From DASXMT01 sp963781305 (GTDB taxonomy: Bacteria; Actinomycetota; Acidimicrobiia; Acidimicrobiales; RAAP-2), in the NCBI GenBank assembly GCA_963781305.1, contig CAWAFL010000014.1, positions 372,001 to 436,000 of the forward strand: a DNA stretch of 64,000 bases. The letters are read 5' to 3'. This document shows, piece after piece, positions 53,836 to 61,698 of the stretch. The notes beneath the pieces are model-generated. The model saw only the letters and a program-made list of their open reading frames with translations. It was not told the DNA's origin and did not search any database. The number at the start of each line of letters is the position of its first letter. Position 1 is the stretch's first letter. The position numbers and the translations under genes are program-made.

Positions 53836-54552
53836 ATGACCAAGGCACCCGATTTCGAACTGGACGCCGAGGAAATCGTCACCGCGGCGGTCGAGATCTT
53901 CGAGGAATCCGGCCTCGACGCCGTGAGCATGCGGAGCGTGTCGTCCCGGCTCGGCGTCTCACCCATCCCGCTCTACAGCCGGATCGGGAACAAGGACGCG
54001 CTAGTCGAGGCCATCGCCGATCGGCTGCTGGCCGACCTGGCGCCACCGCGCGCCGAGGCCGAGCCGTGGGACCAGTACGCCGTGCGATGGGCGCGCGAGC
54101 TGCGTGCCCGTCTCCGACGGGCACGCGACAGCCGGCTCATCCTGTGGCCGGGGCGCGACGCCTACGTCGAGGCCTCGCGCCCCCTGGTCGAGGCCATGCG
54201 CCGCGACGGGCTGGCGGCGGATGCCGCCGTGCAGGCGTGCCGCCTTCTCACCTGGGCCACCGTGGGCTTCGGCGCGGTGGAAGCGGGGGCGGAGCCACCG
54301 GCCCGAGGCCGGCGACGGGGCCGCCCCGGTGGCGACCCTGGGGGCGTCGATGCCGCCGAGGCCGACACGCTCTTCGACCTCAACATCCGCTACGTCATCG
54401 GCGGCATCACCGGCGACGCCGCGGCGGAGCACACAAGCTCGCGCACGACAAAGGCCAGGGCCACGGGTAGGACGAGGGCAAAGGCCCCGGGTCGGACGGA
54501 GGCCAGGGCGGCGGGTCGGGCCAAGGCGACGGGCCGGGCGGGCGGCCGATGA
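53836..54552 (+). CDS. TetR-family regulator with a basic repetitive tail
   Basis: 238 residues. TetR helix-turn-helix at about 11-55 (IVTAAVEIFEESGLDAVSMRSVSSRLGVSPIPLYSRIGNKDAL; cited in part), ligand-binding core to about 190. The last 45 residues are an Ala/Gly/Thr/Arg/Lys-rich repeat (TKARATGRTRAKAPGRTEAR), like the basic tails of HU/histone-like proteins, and unusual for TetR. It lies inside the operon it probably regulates and overlaps the SDR start by 4 bp. Confidence 0.88.
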   Translation: MTKAPDFELDAEEIVTAAVEIFEESGLDAVSMRSVSSRLGVSPIPLYSRIGNKDALVEAIADRLLADLAPPRAEAEPWDQYAVRWARELRARLRRARDSRLILWPGRDAYVEASRPLVEAMRRDGLAADAAVQACRLLTWATVGFGAVEAGAEPPARGRRRGRPGGDPGGVDAAEADTLFDLNIRYVIGGITGDAAAEHTSSRTTKARATGRTRAKAPGRTEARAAGRAKATGRAGGR

Positions 54553-55298
54553 CGATCCCGAGCCTGGACGCAACCGACAAGGTCGTGGTCGTCACCGGAG
54601 GGAGCAAGGGCCTGGGCCGGGCCATGGCCCTCGGGTTCGCCGAGGCCGGCGCCGACGTCGTCGTGGCCAGCCGCAAGCTCCAGCCGTGCGAGGAGGTGGC
54701 CGACGAGGTCCGCGCGCTGGGTCGGCAGGCATTGGCGGTGAGTTGCCACGTCGCCGATTGGGACGACTGTGCCGCTCTCGTCGACGCCACCGTCGCCACC
54801 TTCGGCCGGATCGACGTACTGGTAAACAACGCCGGCATCGCGCCGGTGCCGCCGTCGCTGCTGGGGGTGAGCGCCGAGCTCTTCGACAAGACGATCGGCG
54901 TGAACCTGAAGGGCCCGCTGAGGCTCACGGCGCTGGCCGCCGAGCACATGGAGCCCGGTGGCTCGGTTATCAACATCAGCTCCAAGGCTGCCCTGCACCC
55001 CACCGCTTTCACGGTCGTCTACGCGGCCGCCAAGGCCGGCCTCAACGCGCTGACCAAGGCGTCGGCCGACGAGCTCGGTCAGCGGGGGATCCGCGTCAAC
55101 GCCATCGTGTGCGGCACGTTCCACACCGACAGCCTCCATGCCTCGGTCCCGTCGCCGGAGTTGCAGGCGCAGATGGCCGCCAACGTGGCCCTCGGTCGGA
55201 TCGCCTCCGCCGAGGAGATCGTCGGCACAGCCCTCTATCTGGCCAGCGACGCCTCGTCGTACCTGACTGGTGAGCTCATCCTCCTCGACGGCGGCTGA
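54549..55298 (+). CDS. Short-chain dehydrogenase/reductase
   Basis: 249 residues. TGGSKGLG (16-23), VNNAGIAP, Ser145, Tyr158-x3-Lys162 (VYAAAKAGL), FabG-like ending TGELILLDGG. It is the last gene of the acyl-CoA dehydrogenase operon and probably acts on a 3-hydroxy or keto acyl intermediate. About 140 bp separate it from the tRNA-Ser. Confidence 0.9.
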   Translation: MTIPSLDATDKVVVVTGGSKGLGRAMALGFAEAGADVVVASRKLQPCEEVADEVRALGRQALAVSCHVADWDDCAALVDATVATFGRIDVLVNNAGIAPVPPSLLGVSAELFDKTIGVNLKGPLRLTALAAEHMEPGGSVINISSKAALHPTAFTVVYAAAKAGLNALTKASADELGQRGIRVNAIVCGTFHTDSLHASVPSPELQAQMAANVALGRIASAEEIVGTALYLASDASSYLTGELILLDGG

Positions 55299-55440
55299 CA
55301 GCGTGCCGACCGACGGCCTCGGATCCGACCGCCTGAAGGCCGGCCGTGGGCCACGAGGCCCGTGCCAGCGGGATGTCCATCAGCCGAGCAAGAGTGCCCT
55401 ATGACCTGCATGAACCTGACGCGCACATCGACTTCCAGAG

Positions 55441-55529
55441 CGGAGAGGGAGGGATTTGAACCCTCGGACCCAGTTACCCAGGTCAACTCATTAGCAGTGA
55501 GTCCGATTCGGCCGCTCTCGCACCTCTCC
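55441..55529 (-). tRNA. tRNA-Ser(GCU)
   Basis: 89 nt with a long variable arm. Acceptor stem GGAGAGG pairs with CCTCTCC; anticodon loop CTGCTAA gives anticodon GCU within stem ACTCA/TGAGT; T-arm GGGTTCAAATCCC. The discriminator is G and CCA is not encoded. Confidence 0.95.
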
Positions 55530-56038
55530 AGTGGGATTTCGTCAATAACGATCACCCTTGGCCCAGTCTTGGATTAATCCAATCCGCAACCGGTACCGAC
55601 GGTGATGATAGGCCCACCGGAGGCATCGCGGACAAAGCAGCGAAGAAGCCCGCATCGGAGCGGTTCGATTCAAGATCGAGGCCAAGGCCGGTGGCTGCTT
55701 CGACTCTTCGCCGGGACCCGCTCGAGGAATGGAAGCGGGAGCTGGCCAAGCGGTGGGTTCACGGCACTTCGGCCACGGCCCGGATCGTTCTCGACGGATG
55801 GCTCCGGTATGACGAATGGCTCTGGTACAAGGAGACTCGGACCGACTCGCCCAAGTCCCTCCCTGAAGATCGACAGTCGGCAGACACTGTCATCGGTCCG
55901 GAGCTCAGTGACATCCCGAGGGCAGGAGCTTATGCCGCGGCACGTCAAGAGGCTCCCCGCCGAAGCGGGGAGCCTCTTGATTGTGTTCAGTGGCTGTGTC
56001 GCCACTTGTGGCTGCTAGCCACCAGCCTTGCGGCCGGC
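55530..56038. other. Region between tRNA-Ser and the repeat gene
   Basis: Holds the tRNA promoter region with the 14-bp palindrome TTGGATTAATCCAA (55569-55582), a stretch of GC3-rich codons from 55691 that reads as a possible small gene, and a strong 16-bp hairpin (55945-55980). I see no other gene. Confidence 0.6.
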
Positions 56039-56065
56039 TCAGGCTTCTTGCACGCCATTCAGTGA
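55691..56065 (+). CDS. Doubtful small ORF, possibly a relic
   Basis: From a GTG at 55691 the reading LEEWKRELAKRWVHGTSATA and LRYDEWLWYKETR shows high-GC third positions, consistent with coding, but the frame runs through the hairpin terminator and into the antisense of the repeat gene, so its C-terminal third is not credible. I do not recognise it; it may be the decayed start of a gene. Confidence 0.25.
   Translation: MAASTLRRDPLEEWKRELAKRWVHGTSATARIVLDGWLRYDEWLWYKETRTDSPKSLPEDRQSADTVIGPELSDIPRAGAYAAARQEAPRRSGEPLDCVQWLCRHLWLLATSLAAGSGFLHAIQ
55945..55980. terminator. Strong hairpin terminator
   Basis: Perfect 16-bp stem (TCAAGAGGCTCCCCGC and its complement) with a CGAA tetraloop, about 58 bp beyond the stop of the repeat-protein gene. 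On the plus strand it is followed by TTGTGTT. It probably terminates the minus-strand repeat gene and perhaps plus-strand transcripts. Confidence 0.8.
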
Positions 56066-58714
56066 CAGGGACACGTCGCCATTGCTGTTGACAGCAGCGG
56101 CTACACCGCCACCCCCAGCAACTGTCGTGGCCGTAGCACCGGTGGAGCCGTTGTCCCCACCGACTGCTGTCGCCTGGGAGCCAACGCCAGCCGTGTACCC
56201 GGCCGCCAGTGAGGACGGGCCGGTGTCGATTGACGTGGTCGTGCCTCCATTGGCCGCAGACCCGGTAGCCGTCCCACCGCCGGTTGCGATAACCGTCGAG
56301 ACGGTCGGAACGGGCAAGCCGGTCGTGTTGGTAGCGGTGGACACGGCGAGGCTTCCACCCACACCGGACGTCCCAGCAACAGCACTCGCACTGGCAACGG
56401 CGTCTTGGCCGCTGGCCCCGGCGACGGCAACGTTTCCGTTCCCACCGGTGTTACCGGTACCGGCATTGGCGACGGCAAGACCACCGTCATCGGCGCCGGC
56501 AGCAGCGAAGTTGCCGTTGTTGCTTCCACCAGGACCGTCATCGGTACCCGAGTTGGCGATAGCCGAACCACCGGTGGCAGCACCGGAGAGAGCGACATTG
56601 CCGTTGTTGGAGGTACCGTCGCCGGCTCCTGCGTTGGACTCCGCCGTTCCACCGGTGGTGGCCACAGCCGCTGCAATATTGCGGTTGTTGGAGGAGAAGT
56701 CGCCGTCGCCCGCTACCGCTGTGGCCGATCCACCCTTGTCCGCTGCAGCGATCGCCGCATTGCGGTTGTTGGAGGAGAAGTCACCGTTACCGGCAGCCGC
56801 ACCAGCCTCGCCACCCTTGCTTGCGAGGGCGATGGAGGTGTTGCGGTTGTTGGACGAGAAGTCACCGTTACCGGCAGCCGAAGCAGCATCCCCGCCCTTG
56901 TCGGCCAGAGCGATCGACACGTTGCGGTTGTTGGACGAGAAGTCACCGTTCCCGGCCAGTGCATCAGCCGTACCGCCCTTGTTGGCAGCAGCGATGGCCA
57001 CGTTCGCGTTGTTGTGCGAGTGGTCACCGTTTCCGGCAGCAGCAAAGGAATCCGAGGGATCGCCAGCCAGGGCAATGGCCACGTTCTCGTTGTTGGACGA
57101 GTGGTCACCGTTACCGGCCAGTGAAAGCGCAGAACCGCCCTTTTCAGCCAGGGAGACCGACACGTTCCTGTTGTTGGACGAGTGGTCACCTTGTCCGGCA
57201 CCGTCAAAGGCAACGCCACCTGTGGTGGCAGCACCAATGGCCAGGTTCTCGTTGTTGGAGGAGAAGTCACCGTCTCCGGCCAGCGAGTTAACCACGCCGC
57301 CCTTGTCGGCCAGTGAGATCGTGACGTTCCTGTTGTTCGACGAGTGGTCACCGTTTCCGGACTCTCCAAAGGCGATGCCGCCCTTGCTGGCAACACCAAT
57401 GGCCAAGTTCTCGTTGTTGGACGAGTGGTCACTTGGGCCGCCATCACCCCATCCGGCAGACGCATCGACGATGCCGCCCTTGTCGGCCAGAGCGATCGCC
57501 ACGTTGCCGTTGTTGGACGAGTGGTCACCGTTTCCGGCCTCGGCACCAGCCGTGCCACCCTTGTCGGCCAGAGCGATGGCCACGTTCCTGTTGTTCGACG
57601 AGTGGTCACCGTTTCCGGCCTCTGCATCAGCCGAGCTGTCCTTGTTGGCAACAGCGATGGCCAGGTTCGCGTTGTTGTGCGAGTGGTCACCGTTACCGGC
57701 AGCAGCAAAGGAATCCGAGGGATCGCCAGCTGCGGCAATGGCCACGTTCCTGTTATTGGACGAGTGGTCACCGTTACCGGCCAGTGAAAGCGCAGAACCG
57801 CCCTTTTCAGCCAGGGAGACCGACACGTTCCTGTTGTTGGACGAGTGGTCACCTTGTCCGGCACCGTCAAAGGCAACGCCACCTGTGGTGGCAGCACCAA
57901 TGGCCAGGTTCTCGTTGTTGGAGGAGAAGTCACCGTCTCCGGCCAGCGAGTTAACCACGCCGCCCTTGTCGGCCAATGAGATCGTCACGTTCCTGTTGTT
58001 CGACGAGTGGTCACCGTTTCCGGACTCTCCAAAGGCGATGGCGCCCTTGCTGGCAGCACCAATGGCCAAGTTCTCGTTGTTGGACGAGTGGTCACCGTTG
58101 CCGGCGGACGCATCAACAATGCCGCCCTTGTTGGCCAGAGCGATCGCCACGTTCCTGTTGTTGGACGAGTGGTCACCGTTTCCGGACTCTGCAGCAGCGT
58201 TGCCGCCCGTGTCGGCAGCAGCAATGGCCACGTCCCTGTTGTTGGACGAGTGGTCACCGTTGCCGGCAATCGTGTAAGCCAAGCCACCCCTGCTGGCCAG
58301 AGAAACCGCTACGTCCCGGTTGTTAGACGAGTGGTCACCGTTTCCGGCAAATGAAAGCGCGGAACCGCCCTTGTCGGCCAGGCTGATGGCAACGTTGTTG
58401 TGATTGCCGTGGCCTTCGCCCGCTGAAGCCTGGGCGTCAGCGTGGTGCGCACCAGCAACGGCCAGGTTGTGATGCGAATCGAAGTGAACATGCAGACCGT
58501 TGTGGGCATGAGCCGTGGCGGCGAAGCTCGGGGCGGCGGTCAAACCCATGAAGCCAACGGTGGCGAGTACACCGGTGCCCGCGAGTGCGCCCACCGTTCG
58601 AGCTATGTGGCCCCCGGGTTCCGCCCGCGCAGACCGACGCCTATCCCGAGCGCGCTTCGGTGGGGTGTACCGCCCCAACCCGGACGTTGAATGAGGCCCA
58701 CTGCGTTTTGCCAC
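56039..58714 (-). CDS. Giant secreted protein of about 24 Gly/Asn/Ala-rich 27-residue repeats
   Basis: 891 residues. A basic N-terminus and hydrophobic core (40-66, GTGVLATVGFMGLTAAPSFA) form a signal peptide. Residues 68-105 are His-rich (HAHNGLHVHFDSHH). From about 99 to 752 run about 24 units of 27 residues, each close to GNGDHSSNNRNVAIALA followed by DKGG and six to seven small residues. One unit carries a five-residue insertion (GGPSD region). A Gly/Thr/Ala-rich C-terminus ends SLSLNGVQEA. No LPxTG or membrane anchor is seen. The Asn ladder and alternating small residues suggest a parallel beta-solenoid surface or matrix protein. The GTG start follows two Shine-Dalgarno copies. No known family is recognised. 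Confidence 0.85.
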   Translation of the reverse strand: MAKRSGPHSTSGLGRYTPPKRARDRRRSARAEPGGHIARTVGALAGTGVLATVGFMGLTAAPSFAATAHAHNGLHVHFDSHHNLAVAGAHHADAQASAGEGHGNHNNVAISLADKGGSALSFAGNGDHSSNNRDVAVSLASRGGLAYTIAGNGDHSSNNRDVAIAAADTGGNAAAESGNGDHSSNNRNVAIALANKGGIVDASAGNGDHSSNNENLAIGAASKGAIAFGESGNGDHSSNNRNVTISLADKGGVVNSLAGDGDFSSNNENLAIGAATTGGVAFDGAGQGDHSSNNRNVSVSLAEKGGSALSLAGNGDHSSNNRNVAIAAAGDPSDSFAAAGNGDHSHNNANLAIAVANKDSSADAEAGNGDHSSNNRNVAIALADKGGTAGAEAGNGDHSSNNGNVAIALADKGGIVDASAGWGDGGPSDHSSNNENLAIGVASKGGIAFGESGNGDHSSNNRNVTISLADKGGVVNSLAGDGDFSSNNENLAIGAATTGGVAFDGAGQGDHSSNNRNVSVSLAEKGGSALSLAGNGDHSSNNENVAIALAGDPSDSFAAAGNGDHSHNNANVAIAAANKGGTADALAGNGDFSSNNRNVSIALADKGGDAASAAGNGDFSSNNRNTSIALASKGGEAGAAAGNGDFSSNNRNAAIAAADKGGSATAVAGDGDFSSNNRNIAAAVATTGGTAESNAGAGDGTSNNGNVALSGAATGGSAIANSGTDDGPGGSNNGNFAAAGADDGGLAVANAGTGNTGGNGNVAVAGASGQDAVASASAVAGTSGVGGSLAVSTATNTTGLPVPTVSTVIATGGGTATGSAANGGTTTSIDTGPSSLAAGYTAGVGSQATAVGGDNGSTGATATTVAGGGGVAAAVNSNGDVSLSLNGVQEA
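56459..58420 (-). repeat. Array of about 24 coding 81-bp repeats with an 8-unit block duplication
   Basis: Each unit encodes 27 residues of the large secreted protein. Units 4-10 and 12-18 are near-identical in DNA: about 57,003-57,516 and 57,666-58,164 on the plus strand, offset 663 bp (8 units plus a 15-bp insertion). Confidence 0.9.
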
Positions 58715-58740
58715 GGTTCACTCTCCTGGTTCACTCTCCT
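58715..58740 (-). promoter_or_regulatory. Duplicated Shine-Dalgarno segment of the repeat-protein gene
   Basis: On the minus strand AGGAGAGTGAACC occurs twice head-to-tail immediately before the GTG start, giving two AGGAG ribosome-binding sites, about 8 and 21 bases from the start codon. The nearer copy is correctly spaced. Confidence 0.8.
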
Positions 58741-58976
58741 GATTTGCTAACCCTTACCCTCTTCCAGTGTCTGCGGTGTAGGTCCACCTAATCATACGCC
58801 AATCTCCGCGCGTAATGCGAGGATGAAGTCCCGCCGAGTGGTAGAGAAGCGATCCTCGGTCTGACGTGAGGGAAGGCACGCCGATGCAGCCGTTCACAGC
58901 GGAATCAGCCCAAAGACGCAGGTCAGGTCTACGCCTCGGGATCCCTAAATTGCCACGGAAAGCGCCGAGTAGCGGA

Positions 58977-59013
58977 TGAGCAGTGAGTCCGATCCGACCC
59001 CTCACACCTCTCC
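58977..59013 (-). pseudogene. 5'-half relic of tRNA-Ser(GCU)
   Basis: Minus strand reads GGAGAGGTGTGAGGGGTCGG and then ATCGGACTCACTGCT, matching the acceptor, D-arm and anticodon of the intact tRNA-Ser at 55,441-55,529; 15 bases (AGCAGTGAGTCCGAT on plus) are identical. The 3' half of the anticodon stem and everything after it is lost. Non-functional. Confidence 0.75.
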
Positions 59014-59080
59014 GGGCATGCCTTGAACGTGAACGTCAGGGCTCTGTTTAGGGACGTCGAGACACGGGGTAGTGATTTTG

Positions 59081-59113
59081 TCAGCCGACGATCGACGGGC
59101 ATCAGTCGGCTGA
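59081..59113. repeat. Inverted repeat
   Basis: TCAGCCGAC (59081-59089) and its perfect complement GTCGGCTGA (59105-59113) with a 15-bp loop. It has no U-tract, so a protein-binding site is as likely as a terminator. Confidence 0.6.
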
Positions 59114-59224
59114 TGCTGCAGAGCAGCCGCGACCCCTCGAAAGACGGGCGACCTCGGACCAGATCAAACACCGTGCCGGGATCCGACCGGCAGGTTCCGG
59201 GTCCAGCTAAAGTTCCCCGAAACG

Positions 59225-59260
59225 GACGAAGCCCCGCGATGGAGGTCGGAGGGCTTCGTC
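59225..59260. terminator. Hairpin, possible terminator
   Basis: Perfect 10-bp stem GACGAAGCCC/GGGCTTCGTC with a 16-nt loop. No gene on either strand clearly ends here. Confidence 0.4.
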
Positions 59261-59458
59261 ATCCCCGTGTTGTGACTGACAACCGAGGCCCTCATAAGTA
59301 TACCGCGGGGCGCCGAAAATCGATACCGGGCGGCGCTGAAACTTTGCTCGTCCGGGGTGACATGTCCTCACGGGACAAGGTGCGCCGGGGCGGCGCTCAG
59401 GCCCAGCGATGGGACCAGCTCCACAAGCCCGCCCGAGGCCGGAGCCGCGAAGACAACA

Positions 59459-59485
59459 CGGCGCCGGGGGAAGCCCCCGGCGCCG
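59459..59485 (-). terminator. Terminator of the enoyl-CoA hydratase gene
   Basis: Perfect 12-bp stem CGGCGCCGGGGG/CCCCCGGCGCCG with a 3-nt loop, about 75 bp beyond the hydratase stop; the minus strand continues TGTTGTCTT. Confidence 0.75.
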
Positions 59486-59561
59486 GTTGTCACGGTGCGA
59501 ACTCGCTGGTCAGCCCCCTGGTTCTGGCCAGCTCACTTCCTTAGTCCAGCGACCGGTCAGG

Positions 59562-60485
59562 TCAGCCCACAGGGTCGGGCGAACGGACCAGGTCCTTCAC
59601 CGCCGGCACAACGGGCGGGGCGGTCTTCCAGTCAGGCACGCCCTGCTCCGGCTTCCCGGCCGGGTAGCCGTCCTCGTTGACCTCGGCCCAATGGGAGTGG
59701 TTCAGCTGGTGCAAGGTGAAGCAGGCCTGGAGGGCGTTCTGGAAGCCCATGTTGTCAACGGACTGGTTCACCGACTCCTTGATGAGCAGTGAGGTCACCG
59801 TGGGGCGCTCGGCAATACGGCGGGCGAACTCGAGGGTGCGCTCGGCCAACTTGTCTTCCTCGAAGATCTTGGAGACCATGCCGATCTCGTGCGCCTCCTC
59901 GACCGAGATCGAATCGCCGGTCAACATGAGCTCCTTGGCCCGCCGGGGACCGAACTCCCACGGGTGGGCGAAATACTCCATGCCGCACATCCCGAGGCGG
60001 ACGCCGACCGGGTCGGCGAACTGCACGGTGTCGGCGGCGACAATGAGGTCGCACGCCCACATCAGCATCAGCCCGGCGGCATACACGGTGCCGTGGACCT
60101 GGGCGACGGTGATCTTGCGGAGGTTCCTCCAGCGAAGGGTGTTCTGGTAGAAGTAGTGCCATTCCTGGAGCATCCGCTTCTCGGCCCCTTCGCGGGTCCC
60201 GCCGTTGGTGCGTGCCGTGATGTGCTGATCGGGGCCGGGCGTGTACTCGGCCATCTGCTCCTTGGAGCCCAAGTCGTGGCCCGAGGAGAACATCGGGCCC
60301 ATGCCACCCAGGATCACAACGCGGACGTTGTCATCCTTCTCGGCCTCCAAGAAGGCGTCGTTCAGGTCGACCAGCAAGCCGCGATTTTGGGCATTGCGGG
60401 TCTTGGGACGATTGAGCAGGATCCTGACGATCCTCCCCTCGTCAAGCTCTTCGTATGTCACGAACTTGTACTCCGGCATTGTCAC
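59562..60485 (-). CDS. Enoyl-CoA hydratase/isomerase family protein
   Basis: 307 residues, longer than the usual 260. Crotonase fold: IVRILLNRPKTRNAQN, oxyanion-hole FSSGHDLGS, and TVYAAGLMLMWACDLIVAADTVQFADPVGVRLG. GGMEYFAHPWE-like sequence replaces the usual second catalytic Glu loop, so this may be a specialised hydratase. An earlier ATG two codons upstream is used; the second ATG (60479) is an alternative. It probably acts in fatty-acid or aromatic beta-oxidation with the neighbouring genes. Confidence 0.88.
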   Translation of the reverse strand: MTMPEYKFVTYEELDEGRIVRILLNRPKTRNAQNRGLLVDLNDAFLEAEKDDNVRVVILGGMGPMFSSGHDLGSKEQMAEYTPGPDQHITARTNGGTREGAEKRMLQEWHYFYQNTLRWRNLRKITVAQVHGTVYAAGLMLMWACDLIVAADTVQFADPVGVRLGMCGMEYFAHPWEFGPRRAKELMLTGDSISVEEAHEIGMVSKIFEEDKLAERTLEFARRIAERPTVTSLLIKESVNQSVDNMGFQNALQACFTLHQLNHSHWAEVNEDGYPAGKPEQGVPDWKTAPPVVPAVKDLVRSPDPVG

Positions 60486-60744
60486 TCCTCTTTTACATCC
60501 CCCCGTCGAAGGTCAGCGGCGGGCATCCCTGCCTCAACGAACCACAGCGCTCAGTCGGTGTCAAAGTTCGCCCGGCAACGCCTCACGGCACCGAGCTGTT
60601 CTATGCCGACCGATCTGGGGTCCGCTGAGGCCTTACTTTGCTACATCTGAGTGGCGCCGCTCTGCCTGTGGCCCCTGGTCGATCTGGTTGGTTCCTTTGA
60701 GGGCTCGATTCCCCTCCGGATGATGCCCCCGGCGTGCCGGCGGC

Positions 60745-61614
60745 TCATGGCTCGCCTACACCGGGCACGTCGACGTCGAGGGTGAACACGGCCCCCGCCG
60801 GCGCCGCATCGGGTCCGGGGCGCACCATACGTGGACTGGTGCAGATGAACAGCGTGCGCAGGTCGGGGCCGCCGAGGACGACGGCCAATGCGTGGGTCCT
60901 GGTCGGGATCACCTGGGTGACCGTCCCGTCTGGGGCCAGTCGGAGCACTTGGCACCCCCGCCAGTCGGCGACCCACACCGCGCCCTCCTCGTCCAGACAG
61001 ATCCCATCGGGACGCGCGTACCGGTGGTCGGCCGCAGGAGGCAGCTCGGCCACCTCCCGACGGTCTCCGAGCGAGCCGTCGGGGCCCACGGTGAACGCGG
61101 TCAGACGACCGGCAAACGTCTCGGCCACCACCAGCGTCTTGCCGGAAGCGCTCAAGGCCATGCCATTGGGAACGACGAGGCCGTCAGCGGCCACCGATAC
61201 CGCCCCGCCGGCGTCGACCCGGACCAGGGGCGAGGGCGCAGGACGGCTGGCGGCATCGCCGAGGTCGAATCCGGCCTGAGAGACATAGGCGTCGCCCGTT
61301 TTCCCGATCACCATGTCGTTCAGCATCCACGGCGAGACCAAGGTGAGGTCGGCATGGATGCCCGAACCGGCCTGTGCGGCGTGCAACCGGTGCAGGACCC
61401 GGGACTCCATCCCCACCACGACCAGGTCGCCGTCGGGCAGCCAGCCCAACCCGCCGGGCTGACCGTCGGTGAATCGATGGACCACCTCTCGCCGTCCAGC
61501 AGCGTCGAAGCGGACAACGGCCTGCGACCACATCTCGGATAGCCAGAGCGAACCGTGATGCCATCGCGGGCACTCCGGGTAACCGAGCTCGGTGGCGAAC
61601 CGCTCCAGGGTCAC
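60745..61614 (-). CDS. SMP-30/gluconolactonase family protein
   Basis: 289 residues. Six-bladed propeller repeats: CPRWHHGSLWLSEM, WLPDGDLVVVGM, LVVPNGMALSASGKTLVVAET and YARPDGICLDEEGAVWVADW, with the metal-binding Glu, Asn and Asp positions. It hydrolyses a sugar or other lactone. The start is GTG and it follows the amidohydrolase gene by 84 bp, so the two may share a message. Confidence 0.9.
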   Translation of the reverse strand: MTLERFATELGYPECPRWHHGSLWLSEMWSQAVVRFDAAGRREVVHRFTDGQPGGLGWLPDGDLVVVGMESRVLHRLHAAQAGSGIHADLTLVSPWMLNDMVIGKTGDAYVSQAGFDLGDAASRPAPSPLVRVDAGGAVSVAADGLVVPNGMALSASGKTLVVAETFAGRLTAFTVGPDGSLGDRREVAELPPAADHRYARPDGICLDEEGAVWVADWRGCQVLRLAPDGTVTQVIPTRTHALAVVLGGPDLRTLFICTSPRMVRPGPDAAPAGAVFTLDVDVPGVGEP

Positions 61615-61698
61615 GGGACGGTCACCGTCGGACCCGTGACGAAGAGAGACGCCAGAGGACCGGAGTGAGGAGCCGATAGGTCGAAGAACGGGTCGACC

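Larger units (their letters stand above)
58741..59561. other. Non-coding stretch between the repeat gene and the catabolic cluster
   Basis: Contains the repeat-gene promoter region, a tRNA-Ser relic (58977-59013), a 9-bp inverted repeat (59081-59113), and two hairpin terminators (59225-59260, 59459-59485). Open frames here lack family features or ribosome sites, so I call no gene. Confidence 0.65.

Noticed and set aside
59023..59544. Plus-strand open frame of 173 codons after the tRNA relic
   Set aside because: Runs through two hairpins, lacks a ribosome site and shows no domain.
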